Source: Cichorium intybus (lineage: Eukaryota > Streptophyta > Magnoliopsida > Asterales > Asteraceae). From it: a stretch of 64,000 nt of DNA. This document shows, one piece after another, positions 15,060 to 27,020 of this stretch. The stretch lies in the NCBI GenBank assembly GCA_023525715.1, contig CM042016.1:64039382-64103381 (forward strand), written 5' to 3'. The notes below the pieces were generated by a model, which saw only the letters and a list, made by a program, of their open reading frames with translations, did no database searches and had not been told where the DNA came from. Each line of letters starts with the position of its first letter. The stretch's first letter is position 1. Made by a program: the position numbers and the translations under genes.

Positions 15060-15437
15060 TGTTGGGCCCTATTTTGTGGTTTATGCTTTATTTACTGGTC
15101 TTGTGGTTAGTTTGGGCTTTGGGCTAGCTTGTATAGTTTGGACTTTGGACGTAATGGCCTTGTCTAGTGTGTCTAGTATAAATACTAGGTGTTAGGCGTG
15201 TTTGTAGTGGTGAGTGGGTCAATCACGTAAAGAGGGGGACAAGGGTGAAATCATTTTGTATGTGTTCTATGTGATCTTATGTACTCGACTTGTTGATTAA
15301 TTCAAGTGGGCATTTGAAGATCATTGCTTATTGTTTTCATCTTGTCTACTGTTTTCTTGATTATTGTTCATTGGGATTCCGCACCAATTGAACAATATGT
15401 GATTGATATTGTGTTAAGATCGAGTTTGGGACTTACA
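15060..15437 (+). repeat. 3' LTR of the element carrying the extra ORF
   Basis: It starts TGTTGGGCCC, has a TATA-like TATAAATAC near 15178 and ends GGGACTTACA, about 378 bp. The end resembles the other LTR ends here (GGACCTACA), but the body differs from 1-315. That LTR is therefore probably not its 5' partner. Confidence 0.75.
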
Positions 15438-16030
15438 CCAAATTATGTTTTAAACCTTCAACATAAGCAACTCGATTAATTGTGAACTGCCCATTCGTGA
15501 CCTTTCCATAGCGTTTGATTGGGCAAGTTTCATTGTTTTCAAAGCGAACATTACCAGCATCATCTAACGTCCTGTAGTGCCTCAAATACTCCCTCTTCCC
15601 CATCATATGTCTTGAGCAGCCACTATACATGTACCATTCTAGTCCCACAGATACTCCCTCTTCCCCGTCATATGTCTTGAGCAGCAACTATACATGTACC
15701 ATTCTATGTCATACTGCTCATTGGATATAATCTACATTCAACCAATGAGAAGTTGGTACCCAATCAATCGTGGGTCCTCGAGGTAAGTGAATGACTCTTC
15801 GATCCATTTTTCAATTGCCTCTTCGGATATTTCATTTGAAGAAAAAGTTATCATGTTTTATGAAGTTTCATTTGTGGAATTTGTATCACTTGAAAACGAA
15901 TCGGATGAACTTTTAGTTATCATTGAGGAATTTGAAAAAAATGGAATTTGGAATATTTGAAGTCTTCGGAATCCAAATTTGTTTGGGTGATTTAGATTTG
16001 TTAGTTTTTGAAGATTTCATTGATTTTGAA
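15438..16030 (-). pseudogene. minus-strand copia fragment: gag tail and protease
   Basis: Read on the minus strand, 15750-16030 is a degraded gag tail ending IDWVPTSH. 15438-15715 encodes the protease region: a degenerate active-site block (YMYSGCSRHM where D-S-G is expected, so the catalytic Asp is lost in this frame) and TNGQFTINRVAYVEGLKHNL. A local duplication (15586-15642 and 15651-15706) repeats the active-site region. It most likely joins the minus-strand gag at 20565-23837, the two parts being separated by the element at 16031-20564. Confidence 0.7.
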
Positions 16031-16418
16031 TGTTAGGATAAATTTAGTTGGTTTAATCTTTGCATTTTAGAGGGTCAAAAATAGACAAATATCAATTATA
16101 TGGGTTGTTTTGGGTTTTTCGGTTGGGGACCGAAAAACCATTGGTTGTTCAGTCTGGCATCATGGTTTTCGGCCCATGGGCTTGGTTGTTCGGTCTAGAG
16201 GCGTGTAGTATGTATAGGTGTCTTGTGTTCTCTTTTCTAGGTTGGTTGTTTTGGAGCTCTAGTGTTCATAGATAAAATTCTCTCAAGTTTAAGAAACCAT
16301 TGTTCTTATGTACTAGTCGATTAATTAATAGAATCGAGTGCATTGAAGGATTACTTTTGTGTTTTGATTGATTTGATTGATACCGTGTGAAGATCCGTGA
16401 GTTTAATTGGGACCTACA
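16031..16418 (+). repeat. 5' LTR (388 bp)
   Basis: Starts TGTTAGGATAAATTTAG, ends GGGACCTACA, and is followed by a primer site. It contains GGACCGAAAA and several TTCGG motifs. Confidence 0.85.
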
Positions 16419-16419
16419 G

Positions 16420-16432
16420 TTGGTATCAGAGC
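16420..16432 (+). other. primer binding site, initiator tRNA-Met type
   Basis: TTGGTATCAGAGC, the canonical plant copia primer site, one base after the LTR. Confidence 0.92.
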
Positions 16433-17000
16433 TTGAAAACCTTGTGTTTTTTAGTGTTTTGGTATCAATCTCTTCTTTCCTTTGCTTGGATCTTGAAGTT
16501 TTGAAGGATTTTGGACTGTTTTGGACTGTTTGATCGAAATTTTGGTGTTTTTGTGCTTGATGTTCTTCGTGTTCTTGGCAATCTTCAAGCAAAAAGTCAT
16601 CAAAAATCGTGTTTTTGATCCAAAACACCGTTTTAGCACTTGTTGTTTGCGAGATCTAAATCTGATTGTGTTTTTCGGTCACGCTCCTAGGTTGTTCGGT
16701 GGCGGTGCTGAACTGGTTAGGGTTTTCGAGGTTGTTCGGTTGGGGTTAAAGTTTTTTGGTCCATTTAGAGGTTTTTCGGTGAGCCCATTAAAGTTTTTCG
16801 GTGTCAACTTAGGGTTTCTTGGATTTCGGTTGGTGGAGGTTTTTCGGTCAGAAGGTTTTTTGTCCCAGTTTTTCGCTTAATTGTGTTTCCGTGTAGTATA
16901 TCGGCTAAACTAAGTTTTTCGGTGTTGGTTTTCGGTGAACAGTGTTTTCAATCAATATTTTGGCATTTGAAGGCTTTTTCGGTCCACTTGAACTACTAAA
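16433..17000 (+). other. leader with many TTTTTCGGT motifs
   Basis: Between the primer site and gag there are about ten copies of TTTTTCGGT-like sequence (about 16669-16985). This is the reverse-complement core of the GACCGAAA repeat seen at 2991-3152. No gene recognised. Confidence 0.65.
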
Positions 17001-18372
17001 ATGGCAACAAAAGATGCTTCAGAAGTTGCTTGTTCTTCTCAATCGTGTGTTGATCTAATTGCCAAACTTCACGAACACACGATAATCTTGTTAGAGAAAT
17101 ATTTGAACTTGAAAATCTCAACTATGGTCTTAAAAGGAAAATATAGCCTCTACAAGAAAAACTGAAAGCTAAAATAAACGATTTCAAAATATTACAGGAT
17201 GATTACAGCACTAAAAACTGTCTTCTCAAACTTGCTAACGAGGACATTGTCAAATTGACTGCCGAGCGTGACTCTTTGAAAGCTCAAGTTCAAGATAAAG
17301 AATTTGTTTTTAAAAAATTCGAAGGGTCAAGCACGATAGTCGAATCCATGATTGAGTCTCAGCTGAAATGGAATGAGAATCAGGTTTTCGGGTACAAAAG
17401 TGTTCCACCTCCTTTTAATTATAATTGTACTCCACCCCTTGACTTAAACGAAATATTTGTCGCTGAAACATCCAGCCAGGCTGAGAAAGTTGTGTTAGAT
17501 AATACTGATGTTTCTGTTCAGTGTGCAGATGAAATTAAGGAAGATTATAACAAGTCAAATTCTGAAAAGAGTTTTTCTAACATCTCACCTGCAAACACTT
17601 CTGATGCTCGTATGGGCCCAGGTACTAAAGCTGCTAGTTGTTCAAAGACTGATGCTGCAATATGTTCAACTGATCGTGCTTCTCGAAAATTCAAACCATA
17701 AAAGTTTGTGAAGGAGGGTGACATTCCCTGTGGACCAAGAGCTAGTTCCACTAAATGTGATTGTGCTTGTACTTGTGGCAACTCCTTGAAGAATTCAAAA
17801 GGACAAGGACGAAGTCGCAATCTCATTTACTTGAAAAGGAAAACGTGCTTCAATTGTGGGATTGCAGGTCACATCAATAGGAATTGTCATTATCGCCCAT
17901 ACATTCCCTTCTATGCACAACACTGGCAGAATGTGCCAACAGGGAGTTCTTCCAAAAGAAATCCCTCAAGATCACGATGAAGAGATGGCGATTGGAACGC
18001 AGCAAAGGCCAAGAAGCAGGCCCCAAAGACAAAAGGACAAACTCGAAAGATGACTCTATCAAATCGAAATCGGTAAAGTCGAGCTCATCTCAAGGATCGT
18101 CCTCGAGTCCACATTGGAAACAGAAGCACAAATCAAGGGGGAGTTCTGATTCAAACTCAAGTGCAGATACACCCATCCTGTTAAACAGCAAGCAACAAAA
18201 ACCAAACTACCGATGGGTACCCCAAGGCCAATATTCCAAATCATCAAATTGTCCTGCTAATTCTTCATGTTCTTTATTTGATAAGCAGAATATGATCTTG
18301 GAACAAGTAAAGTGTGTTGATGACAATGGTCGACCCAGTTTCAAGATGGACTGGGTTCCCAAGACGAATTAA
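17001..18372 (+). pseudogene. long gag, broken
   Basis: It starts MATKDASEVACSSQSC at 17001 and soon loses frame. 17255-17701 encodes a charged, probably coiled-coil stretch. A zinc knuckle CFNCGIAGHINRNC lies at about 17848-17889. A basic, Ser-rich tail follows, ending MDWVPKTN and the TAA at 18370-18372. Stops at 17699-17701 and 17978-17980 and frameshifts (17060-17150, about 17960-18010) disable it. Length and tail resemble Sirevirus gag, which extends well past the zinc finger. Confidence 0.8.
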
Positions 18373-18530
18373 TCCCACATATGTGCAGGAGCAGCTGTAG
18401 AGGAATATCATCAGATCTCAGTTTGATGATAATGGCTGTTCCAGGCACATGATTGGAGACATCTCCCTACTGCACAACATTCAAATCATTAATGGAGAGT
18501 ATGTGTCCGTTGCGGGAAAGAAGAAATGAA
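18373..18530 (+). pseudogene. pol N-terminal (protease) remnant
   Basis: After the gag stop comes TGTGCAG|GAGC, then degraded protease sequence (DNGCSRHMIGD-like, the aspartate region just before 18445) ending at VSVAGK. The rest of pol is deleted. Confidence 0.65.
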
Positions 18531-20258
18531 GGATCACGTGGGGTTTGTATCTAAAGACGTGTTGAAATTTTGAAAAGGTAACTTCGTCTTAAACTAGATT
18601 TGATTTGTTTTGATGACCACAAAGTTCATTTTTTTGTAAAACTTGTACATTTTTGTTTCTGGTTAAATTTGCTCATATCGTTATTTTCACTAAATTTCCT
18701 CCATGCACAAATTTAGGGGGAGAAGAAAAACAAATAAAAAATTACAAAACTTTAAAAATACAAAAATATTTTTTTATTTTTTTTATAATTTTCATATCTT
18801 TCCTTAATTTTATAATTTTCATATCTTTCCTTTCAGAAAATGAAAAACTACAAAAATGTTGTTCTTTTACATACTTGCACGATCGTCAATGTTTCTGATA
18901 AATACCAATCAGGAATACAGATCAAAATCTCTTGTCAAATATGTGTTTCACTATTACCGTGACTCGCTAAGACATTCCTTACCTACCGATGACGCACTGA
19001 GTAATACCACTCACTGCTGAGGTAACACTTAAGTGCTGATGATTCTTACTGTTTCACCATAGTAATTTTGAAGCACTGACAACTTTTCTTAAACAATCTC
19101 AAAGATTTTCTACAACACAAACTTCTAGACAGTTTGAGAGAAACCACTCAAAGTCGAGAGTTAAAAAGCCTGTGCCGATGGTTAGATTGCATACCGTAAT
19201 CTATCACACGCACCAATCCATTCTTAACCACCTTTATTTTTCTGCTACAAGGACTAGACAACTCACCATTCAAAACCAAATGGTGATGATATTTCGAAAA
19301 ACTATGCCATTGATCTCTGCTACAACACCAGTAGTAGATGTGAGGCATCCACAACCATTCTTGCCTACACAGCTTTTAAGTCAAGAGTTGGATGATTCAG
19401 TGTAGTAAACCATGCACTGATGACAATTCGAAAGTCTAGCCGATGGGTATGTCCAGTAACCAAGACATATTACATGCTCATACCGCTCTTAACCCATACC
19501 TTCTTCTAAACAAGATGTTCGTGACTCAATGTGATATTACCTCACATTGATGAAATATCGAAACTCTGGGTCAGTGATCGTTGTTGTTTACCACAATAAC
19601 TGTGAGATCCCAACAACTTCACCGGATTCAATTGGCACTAGGATGGTACACTCCGCAGAGTTTAGATACCATTAAACGTCTCGCCAAGAGCCAAGTCAAC
19701 TTGTTGACTTGTCAATTGCATTGAGATATTTGATCAAGGATATGCAAGGCCAAAATCAAAACGGCCACGAGTAGTTCTTCGATAATCAAATAATCGTAGT
19801 TAGTTCCTCCGGGTTCACACAGATACTGCGGGAAGTCTCATTCTGAGCCAAGGATGAATCCTTGAACAACTATGGTGAGAGTTTATGACTCCATGACCCA
19901 CATGATTTGCGGTCACTATACATATCGAGAAGCGCCAGTCAAAAACAACATTCAAAAGTTTCAACACGAACTTTGTTCCCGAAGAAGGTGAAGCTAAAAT
20001 TCTATGTGACAAGCTGTTAGAATTCCTCCTCAGCTAGTTTGTTACTACATCAACACCTGAAGTGATCAAGTGAAGAGATGAAGAGTCAGACTCCAGTCAA
20101 AGTCAAAGTCAAATCAAAAGCTGGATGTGCCGATTCAAGACACTTACTGAAGCCTAAGGAACTCACCAAGTCAAATCTGAAGACAACCAGTGCCAAAGAT
20201 AAAGTTGTCACTGCAAATGTGTTGAATTTTATCAACATCTATACCCATCACCTGCTAC
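18531..20258 (+). other. long non-coding 3' spacer
   Basis: About 1.7 kb with no recognised gene. It includes AATTTAGGGGGAG near 18712-18722 and a region of repeated CACTGATGA/GATGAC-type words (18960-19570). Only short unrelated ORFs occur. It is typical of the region between pol and the 3' LTR. Confidence 0.55.
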
Positions 20259-20368
20259 GGGGGAGATTGTTATAATAAGGGGGAGATTGTTGAAATTTTC
20301 TGCAGTGTTCAACTGAAGCCTAAGAGAAGCCCAAAGTCTATATGAAAGCATTAAACAAAGGGGGAGAT
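20259..20368 (+). other. three polypurine-tract-like motifs
   Basis: GGGGGAGATTGTT occurs three times, starting at about 20259, 20279 and 20359. The last one abuts the LTR. Sireviruses are known to carry multiple polypurine tracts. Confidence 0.8.
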
Positions 20369-20564
20369 TGTTAGGATAAATTTATTTGGTTTAATCTTTG
20401 CATTTTAGAGGGTCAAAAATAGAAAATATCAATTTTTATGGGTTGGTTTGGGTTTTTCGGTTGGGGACCGAAAAATCACTGGTTGTTCGGTTTGGCTCAT
20501 TTGTTGTTCGGCCCATGGGCTTGGTTGTTCAGTCTAGAGGCGTGGAGTATATAATGGTGTCTTG
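20369..20564 (+). repeat. truncated 3' LTR
   Basis: Matches 16031-16418 from TGTTAGGATAAATTT to GTGTCTTG and then stops abruptly. Confidence 0.8.
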
Positions 20565-23500
20565 CTTTGATGACTTCGAAGAGGCCTCATGTTTTGATTA
20601 TTCTTTTGATCTGATAATGAGATCATCCTTCAAGTCATTTCTTTTCCAATTTGATTTTTTAATTGTAGATTTCCTTGACAAAGAGCTATATAGTGTGGAA
20701 GTACACAAGTACTCTTCGTATGCCAACTTGAAATCATTTAGTGAAAGATTTTTTTTGTTGAACATATCCAAATTTTTGTCTAGCCAAACATGAAATGTAT
20801 CAATCAGATTGTTCCTTTGGAGAAATTTTCTTTTGATGGTTTTTGATACTTCGGATTTGGAAAGTTGGGTTTTGTTGGTACGAAGGACGGTTTTGAGAAT
20901 TGATCTGATTTGGAAGCTGAAGCCTTCGTATCAACATGAGTACTTTTTGGTTTCGAAATGGAAATTGATTGTTTAGCTTTTGAAATTGCAACCGTTAGTT
21001 TTGGTCTTGGTTTTCAAATCATAACAGTTGGTTTTGAGTTCGAAGTGGATGCTTTGTTTTGATGATTTTTCAAGAATGCTGGTTTTTGTACAATTGGCTT
21101 CAAAATTGTGATTTTTTGATTTTTAAGACTCTTTTTCAACAATTTTGACAATTGGTACATACTCATATATTTCGAGCATTTCAAAAACATCCAACTTCTG
21201 TTGAATAGTCTCTTTCATGATTTGTATTTGTTTGTAGTTCCTTTCAGTTTGAACTTGATTTTTGCAATTTAGAAGATGACTCAAATGTTTTGGAACTTTG
21301 TCTTGTTTATAACATAAACGATTGTATATGTTATGACCACAAAAATCTTGTTTTCTCACATTTACTTTTACTTCTATGTGTTCATTTAGATTGTTTTCAA
21401 CAATTTTTGAAGATGAAAAGAATCCTTCCTCAGTAACTGTGGAATTATCCTTTTCAATAATCTTGACCAATCATTGTCAACAAGAAGTGAAGCACCTGGT
21501 CGTACAAAAGTAGAGTTTTTGAAGTAGGAAACCTTCAGATAGACATAGGCCACATGTACTAGTTTCATTGAACTGTCCTTGAAATAATCTTCATATGAGA
21601 CACATTCATTCGAAACATGAGTTTTGGTTTTCACAATTTCCTTATTTTCTTTGTTGTTGATGATTCAGTTATTTCACAATCAGAATTAATTTTTGTTTTT
21701 TGCTATGTCATCCGAAGGCAATTGTGAGATACCTTCAGAGGGTGATGCGGATACAGAGGATGACTTTTGAATAGTCAAGGAGGAGCAGTCAACTTCCTCC
21801 ATATTCGAATCAGATTCATTTTCAGTCTCACAAGAAATTTATTATGTCTTTTCGATTTGAGGAACTATTTTCTTAAGAATTGTTACTTCGTTTGGCAGCA
21901 TCTTTAACAATTCATTTGTTGTTAAGATTTTTTCTACAAGGACTGATCCATGCTTATACGAAGTGTTAGATACCTCAGACTTAGAAATTATAGATTCACA
22001 TTCATATGAAATATTATCAACATTTTTAAGATCAAATTCAATGAATGGCAATAATTTTCTATGCTGATCAGTGCAAACATCAGTAGAATGATAAATCCTA
22101 GTAATATGAGAGTATAAGCATTTTGCAGTTTCACAAAAATATTATGTTGTCTCAAAATTACATCACCCGAAATTTAAATATTTATCCTTACATTCCTCTA
22201 ACACTGAGAGTCATAGATTGGGATTTTCTAGGGACAACTTCAAATTCTCAACTCTCCCCCTCAATCGAAGAATCTCATCCTCACTGACATTTTCCCTTGT
22301 ATTAGCATTAATTACCATTTTATTCATTATAGAGAAATCACGAGTTATTTCAGCAATATCAAAGGAATATTTAGATGCATGAATTTTAAATGAAGAGAGT
22401 AGATTGGATAGATGTTCAGGTATGGTTGGACGAGCACCTTTGCCATTAAGCAAAAGTCATCCGAATCACCATCCGTAGCGATGTTCAGAGTCTTCACCAA
22501 ATAGTCTCCTTCATCATCATCCTCATCTTCATCATCATTAGAAGCACCTTTTAGAAAGCTCTTACCAGCATCAACATTAATAAATGCGCTGTGAGATGGC
22601 TTTCTTACTTCTTTGTCATCCGAATCAGAAGACCACACTTGATAGGTTCCATGACTGCCATCGAAGCCATCAGTGCAAGATATTTTGTTTTCTCTCTAAC
22701 TTCATTCAGTTTCATGGCATAGTATGCTTCGTCTTTTACTTGGGGTGTCGTTTCATTTTTCTTACGAAGCATACAATCCTTGGCAAAGTGGTTCTTGCCA
22801 TGGCAGTAGTTGCAGTCATAACCAAAATCTCCAGACACCTTTGCTTCAACTTTCTCATATTTGACTTGTTGATTATCAGAAGGCTTCGAAGCAGAAGGCT
22901 TCGAAGGAGAAGGCTTCGAAGCAGAAGGCTTCGAAGCAGAAGACTTCGGAGCCGAAGGGTTCTCACTTTTTGGAGCTGAGTTTTGATATATTTCAGGTTT
23001 GGTTTGGGAGTGAACGAAGGTTTGTAGTTATTTGCGAAGGGTTTTCCTGTTCCTTTACTGTTAACAAAAGGCTTCTTACACCTTTGGTTGTTTGTCTTCT
23101 TGTTCTTCATCATCTACACTTGATAGAAGAGCCATAGATCCAGCATTTGCAGCTTCGTTTCTTCTACCCACAATATCCTCTTCGTGTGATTTTAACAGAT
23201 TATACAAAGCAGCGAGTTTCTATTCCTTGATATTCTCACATGAGTTGACCATCAGCATAATAGGACGCCATTTCTTCCTAAGACTATACATAAACTTGAT
23301 GTTTACCTCTTGTTGACTTCGGAGCTCACCATAATTTTCTAAAGTATAAACCATGTTGTTATAGTGTTCGTATGCATGCTCCAGAGATTCATTCTCTTGT
23401 TGCTGAAAGTTTCCGAAGTCAGCTAGAACTTCGGTTACAATACTTGACTGAAGTGTTGTATCACCGACAGATCTCAATGCCAGCCGATCCCATATCGCTT

Positions 23501-23837
23501 TAGCAGATGTAGATCCTTGGATGTGATGTCTGACAACAAGAACCAAAAAATTCATAGTTCTCTCATGGCTCTTTCATCATTTGCGATTTTCTTAAGATTG
23601 GCTGCAGTGACTACCTCAGCATCTTCACCTTCAACAAGAACGAATCTAGCACCTATATCCATATGAGGCTCTTCTTTTACAGATCTCCATAATTCCTTAC
23701 TTGACCGGTAAGATAATCCTCCATACGCTCCACCCAATAATCATAAAAGGCTAGAATGAGAACTGGTGCCTTGTTGAGGAACCAATCAGATTTGCGTAGT
23801 TGAGCATGTTTGCGCATGTTGATGTTGAATCGGCCAT
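20565..23837 (-). pseudogene. minus-strand long gag of a copia element, heavily broken
   Basis: Read on the minus strand from the likely start codon at 23835-23837 (MADSTSTCANMLNYANLIGS), the gag domain continues at 23220-23555 (e.g. WDRLALRSVGDTTLQSS, ENESLEHAYEHYNNM). A tandem ASKPS repeat follows (22879-22958), then a zinc knuckle CNYCHGKNHFAKDC (about 22765-22810). An acidic stretch (DDEDEDDDEGDYL) and a long low-complexity tail extend down to 20565. Many stops and frameshifts. The tail and protease continue at 15438-16030 on the other side of the inserted element. Confidence 0.75.
22879..22958 (-). repeat. 15-bp tandem repeat encoding ASKPS
   Basis: About five copies of AGAAGGCTTCGAAGC on the plus strand. 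On the minus strand, in the gag frame, this gives A/P-S-K-P-S pentapeptides. Confidence 0.85.
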
Positions 23838-23974
23838 TGTATTGAAATTCCTTGAATGAATCATTTTCAAAAAAACGTGTAAGTAGAAATGAATACAACT
23901 TGTGGAAATCTAGACCTAAAAAATCGTTTTCTACTTGCGGAATCGTTCTCTCACAAGTTTTCGAGCTGAAACCC

Positions 23975-23986
23975 GCTCTGATACCA
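23975..23986 (-). other. primer binding site of the minus-strand element
   Basis: The plus strand reads GCTCTGATACCA, the reverse complement of TGGTATCAGAGC. Confidence 0.9.
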
Positions 23987-24452
23987 CGTTCTAAGTAAAT
24001 AATTTGAACAATGATATATGCTAATAATATTGGAAGAACGATTTAAGAAACAATGAACATAAACAACCAAGATGAACAGATTCGATGAGGAAACATGGAG
24101 TCGAATGATTAGTATTAACTTTGAGAGGGTTTTACAATGTTGTTGAATTCAAGCACACTCGACCCAGACATAACATCCTGATATTTATACATGATCAAGA
24201 CATTGATAGTACAAAAAGATTCAATAGACAAAGGGTATATTCTACTTTAGTATTAGCCCGTAAGAATAGAGCATCGTGCAACGCGTAGTCTGACATATGC
24301 ACGTGTTGTATGGATAAGGTTTGTTACTTGTGTCTTTGGATCCGCCAACAGACCAGCACTAGACCTTCGGACCTTCAAACCAAAACTAGACACTTTGCGT
24401 GGCATGGGCTTCGGATGGACTGATGCACTTTAGCACAAAATTATCTCCAACA
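23987..24452 (-). repeat. 5' LTR of the minus-strand copia element
   Basis: It extends from next to the primer site to CTCCAACA, whose reverse complement TGTTGGAG is a standard LTR start. The outer boundary is inferred; no second LTR of this element is recognised in the window. Confidence 0.6.
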
Positions 24453-24678
24453 CATAAATCACTATCGGGAAACAAAATTCAAACCTTCGAGCTTGACCTT
24501 ATCCATGTCTCAGGTCCATAATGATATCTTGTAGAACAGAGGAATAATTGATCATTTATCTTATGGTCGTCTCATGATTTTGATCAGAGTTCGACAGGTG
24601 CATTGAATGACATACTCTCTACTGATTATTAGAAAGTATTGGACCACACAAAGTTGATGACTTGTCCAAGTGGGAGAC
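24453..24678 (+). other. 3' untranslated remnant of another copia element
   Basis: Resembles 11860-12079 (ATAATTGAT, GTCCAAGTGGGAGA words) and ends in the polypurine tract AAGTGGGAGAC just before an LTR start. The coding part of this element is absent. Confidence 0.6.
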
Positions 24679-25216
24679 TGTTGGAAATAGTTTCCAATGT
24701 CATTAACTATTGGTCATATTTCTAATAATAGAATGATATGTTTGGGTTTCCCTCACGACCCAGTAAAAACAAATAGTGACCGAAATAATGCGGGAAAAAT
24801 TAGTTTATTAATTTATGTTGAGATAAATTAATTAGAAACTAATTGGGGATTAATTGGTAAATTAATTTGGAATTAATTTAAAGAAATTAGTTACAGGGAC
24901 TGAATAGTGATTAATAAAAGAGTTTAATTAATTAAGACAGTCCAGGGGCAATGTGTAAGGAGGCTCCTTAAGTTTAAAACCCTAGGAGCCTTCCAGAATA
25001 AATAGAGGCTTAGGGGTCAAACCCTAAGCATCTCTAGGCCTCCTTGTGTGCCGCCACCCTTTCCTCTCTCCCTTTCCTCTCCCCTTTACGATTTCCATAA
25101 CCCTGTTCAAGGTTTTTTGGATATTGTTTTCAACATAGAGGAAGTTGTCAATCTAGTTTTCTGGTGTTCTTGGGTGTGAATCATTAGAGGGATTATAGGT
25201 TGCATCATTACATCCA
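24679..25216 (+). repeat. 3' LTR of a truncated copia element
   Basis: Starts TGTTGGAAATAGTTTCC after the polypurine tract. The right boundary is uncertain; CATCCAAACA near 25207-25216 is a possible end. Confidence 0.5.
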
Positions 25217-25860
25217 AACAAAGGTATTAATTCATAAGTCATCTCATAGTTACTGAAATTGTTACGAACTGTATGATCCTACATTATGAACATGATGATT
25301 CTTCTTTTGAATTTTGTATTATCTTATGATTTGATCTTGTTAAGTCTTCCGATGTGCAAATTGTTTTGTTATTATGAATAAATCCCTTCAAAATGTTCTG
25401 GTTTTAGTTTATATGCTCCAAAGAATTCATGTTTGGCCATACAAAATATCTAGAAAAACACGAGCGTTTTCATATAGTTGCCATTTGACAGAAAAAATCA
25501 TTTTATGTAATTAGGTGCTCAATTTGGCAATTTAACTTTCAGTTTCATTAAAAAAAAAACCTATTATGTTTTTTCCTAAATTCTTGAATGCTTACCTCCA
25601 ATTATCATATTTATACCGCTGCAGATTAAGCTATTAATAAAATACGTTTTTAATATTAATTAATTTAGCATTACACCTCAACAAAATTTAGATTACAAAT
25701 CATATATGTGATTATGAATCGTATTACCTGTTGTCTCTTCTTTGATTTTTCGTCCAAACAACTCTTAAGTTTTACAAACTCTTTTGTCTGAATTGGTATC
25801 AAGTAAAGTCGTGAAGCAAAGAGAGCCAAATAGTTCCCTCTTATGTATAATCAGACTAAT
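25217..25860. other. intergenic, nothing recognised
   Basis: AT-rich. No ORF or known element seen between the copia LTR and the start of the cystatin-like array. Confidence 0.5.
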
Positions 25861-26057
25861 CACCTGATCATCTTACTGGAATTGCATGTATACGTCTTAT
25901 TGACCACACTAGCTAGTAGGTATTTTGCTTCACAAACAAGAAAATTATACTTGAAAGTGAGTGAAGAAACATTTAATGCGTCCTCATTTGGATTTATACT
26001 GACATCACTTTATGGGTAAGAAGAAAAAAAATATATTTATTCTATTTCATAGGTCCT

Positions 26058-26412
26058 TCAAAAGACAAAAAGCATATTAATACCCATTAGATTAATCCAA
26101 ACAATGAATCGATATCTATTTAGTATATCACCATCTCTAGCTGTGATTGTCATATTATAAAATTTTTCGGCATCCACTTTCCTCTCTGCATACACCACTT
26201 TCTCAAACACTAGGACTGCTTTTGTTTGTGTCCTCATTGTGCTTGTCCACCACAAACTTACCAATCGCCACCACTTTTGGGTCATTTGGGTCAACTGTTG
26301 AAAAGCCACCAACAAATTCATCAACTTGGGATGCGGTAGTGACATCAAGGCGAAGAATGCACAACGAGACACAAAGTATGGTTAGAAGAAGAAATTGACC
26401 AACGGTTCTCAT
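26058..26412 (-). pseudogene. cystatin-like copy A, frameshifted
   Basis: The minus-strand ATG at 26410-26412 opens a good signal peptide (MRTVGQFLLLTILCVSLCIL) and the cystatin N-terminus with GG and IGKFVVDKHN. A 4-bp insertion (TTGT duplicated in TTTTGTTTGTGTC near 26220) then shifts the frame. The remaining cystatin half (FEKVVYAERKVDAEKFYNM, IVWINLMGINM) lies in another frame down to 26058. An extra A near 26067 also alters the C-terminus. The conserved Gly of the QxVxG region is Glu here. Confidence 0.85.
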
Positions 26413-26828
26413 TTTGGATTGTAAAAAAATTTGAGGTGCACAATATTTATAGAATGGGGTTATTATGATTATTTGAAACGTAAATGGTTAATAAATGATA
26501 TCCTTAAAATGTTTACCATTGACACGACAACCAAGAACCTAACAAGAAAACAATAAATTACAAGGGATGTGACGTTAATTGTATTATTTTAACTAATCAA
26601 CCCAATTAATCACAATTTTAGAATTTCTACTACCAAACCAAGTAAACCACTAGTAACGAATCAAGTAAACAGTAGTTTCCTTTTCGTACTACTCTTTTTC
26701 ACCGATGACTACAAAATTGCAAAAAAACACTAAATCACCGTAGAATTGAGAAAAAACTAATTCATTATTTATATCTATGTTTAGTCGGCTCATCTTGAGT
26801 CATGTTTACAATATTCCATTTGATTATT

Positions 26829-27020
26829 TTAGATTGATTTTATAGATTGAAGTTCCAGACCTTTCAGTTTATGGTTTTCATTAAGTTTTGTAGTCATCGG
26901 TGAAAAAGAGTGCACACCAACAAATTCATCAACTTGGGATGCGGTAGTGACATCAAGGCGAAGAATGCACAACGAGACACAAAGTATGGTTAGAAGAAGA
27001 AATTGACCAACGGTTCTCAT
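26829..27020 (-). pseudogene. cystatin-like copy B, signal-peptide fragment
   Basis: 26913-27020 is nearly identical to the 5' end of copy A (signal peptide to DEFVG). The rest of the gene is missing and the ORF runs on into spacer. It arose by local duplication of about 0.6 kb of copy A and its upstream flank; the break point carries a short inverted segment (26886-26911). Confidence 0.85.

Larger units (their letters stand above)
16031..20564 (+). mobile_element. internally deleted Sirevirus-like copia element
   Basis: 5' LTR 16031-16418, primer site, leader, broken long gag (17001-18372), a scrap of protease, spacer, three polypurine-like motifs, and a 3' LTR cut short at 20564. Almost all of pol is deleted. 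No target duplication can be read because the right LTR is truncated. It interrupts a minus-strand copia element. Confidence 0.8.

Noticed and set aside
22736..23113. ORF with LLLRS repeats
   Set aside because: Wrong frame of the ASKPS repeat; the gag zinc-knuckle frame explains the sequence.
26147..26398. Plus-strand ORFs opposite the cystatin-like genes (also 28773, 32398, 34579, 62159)
   Set aside because: Antisense shadows; the minus strand has the signal peptide and the cystatin signatures.
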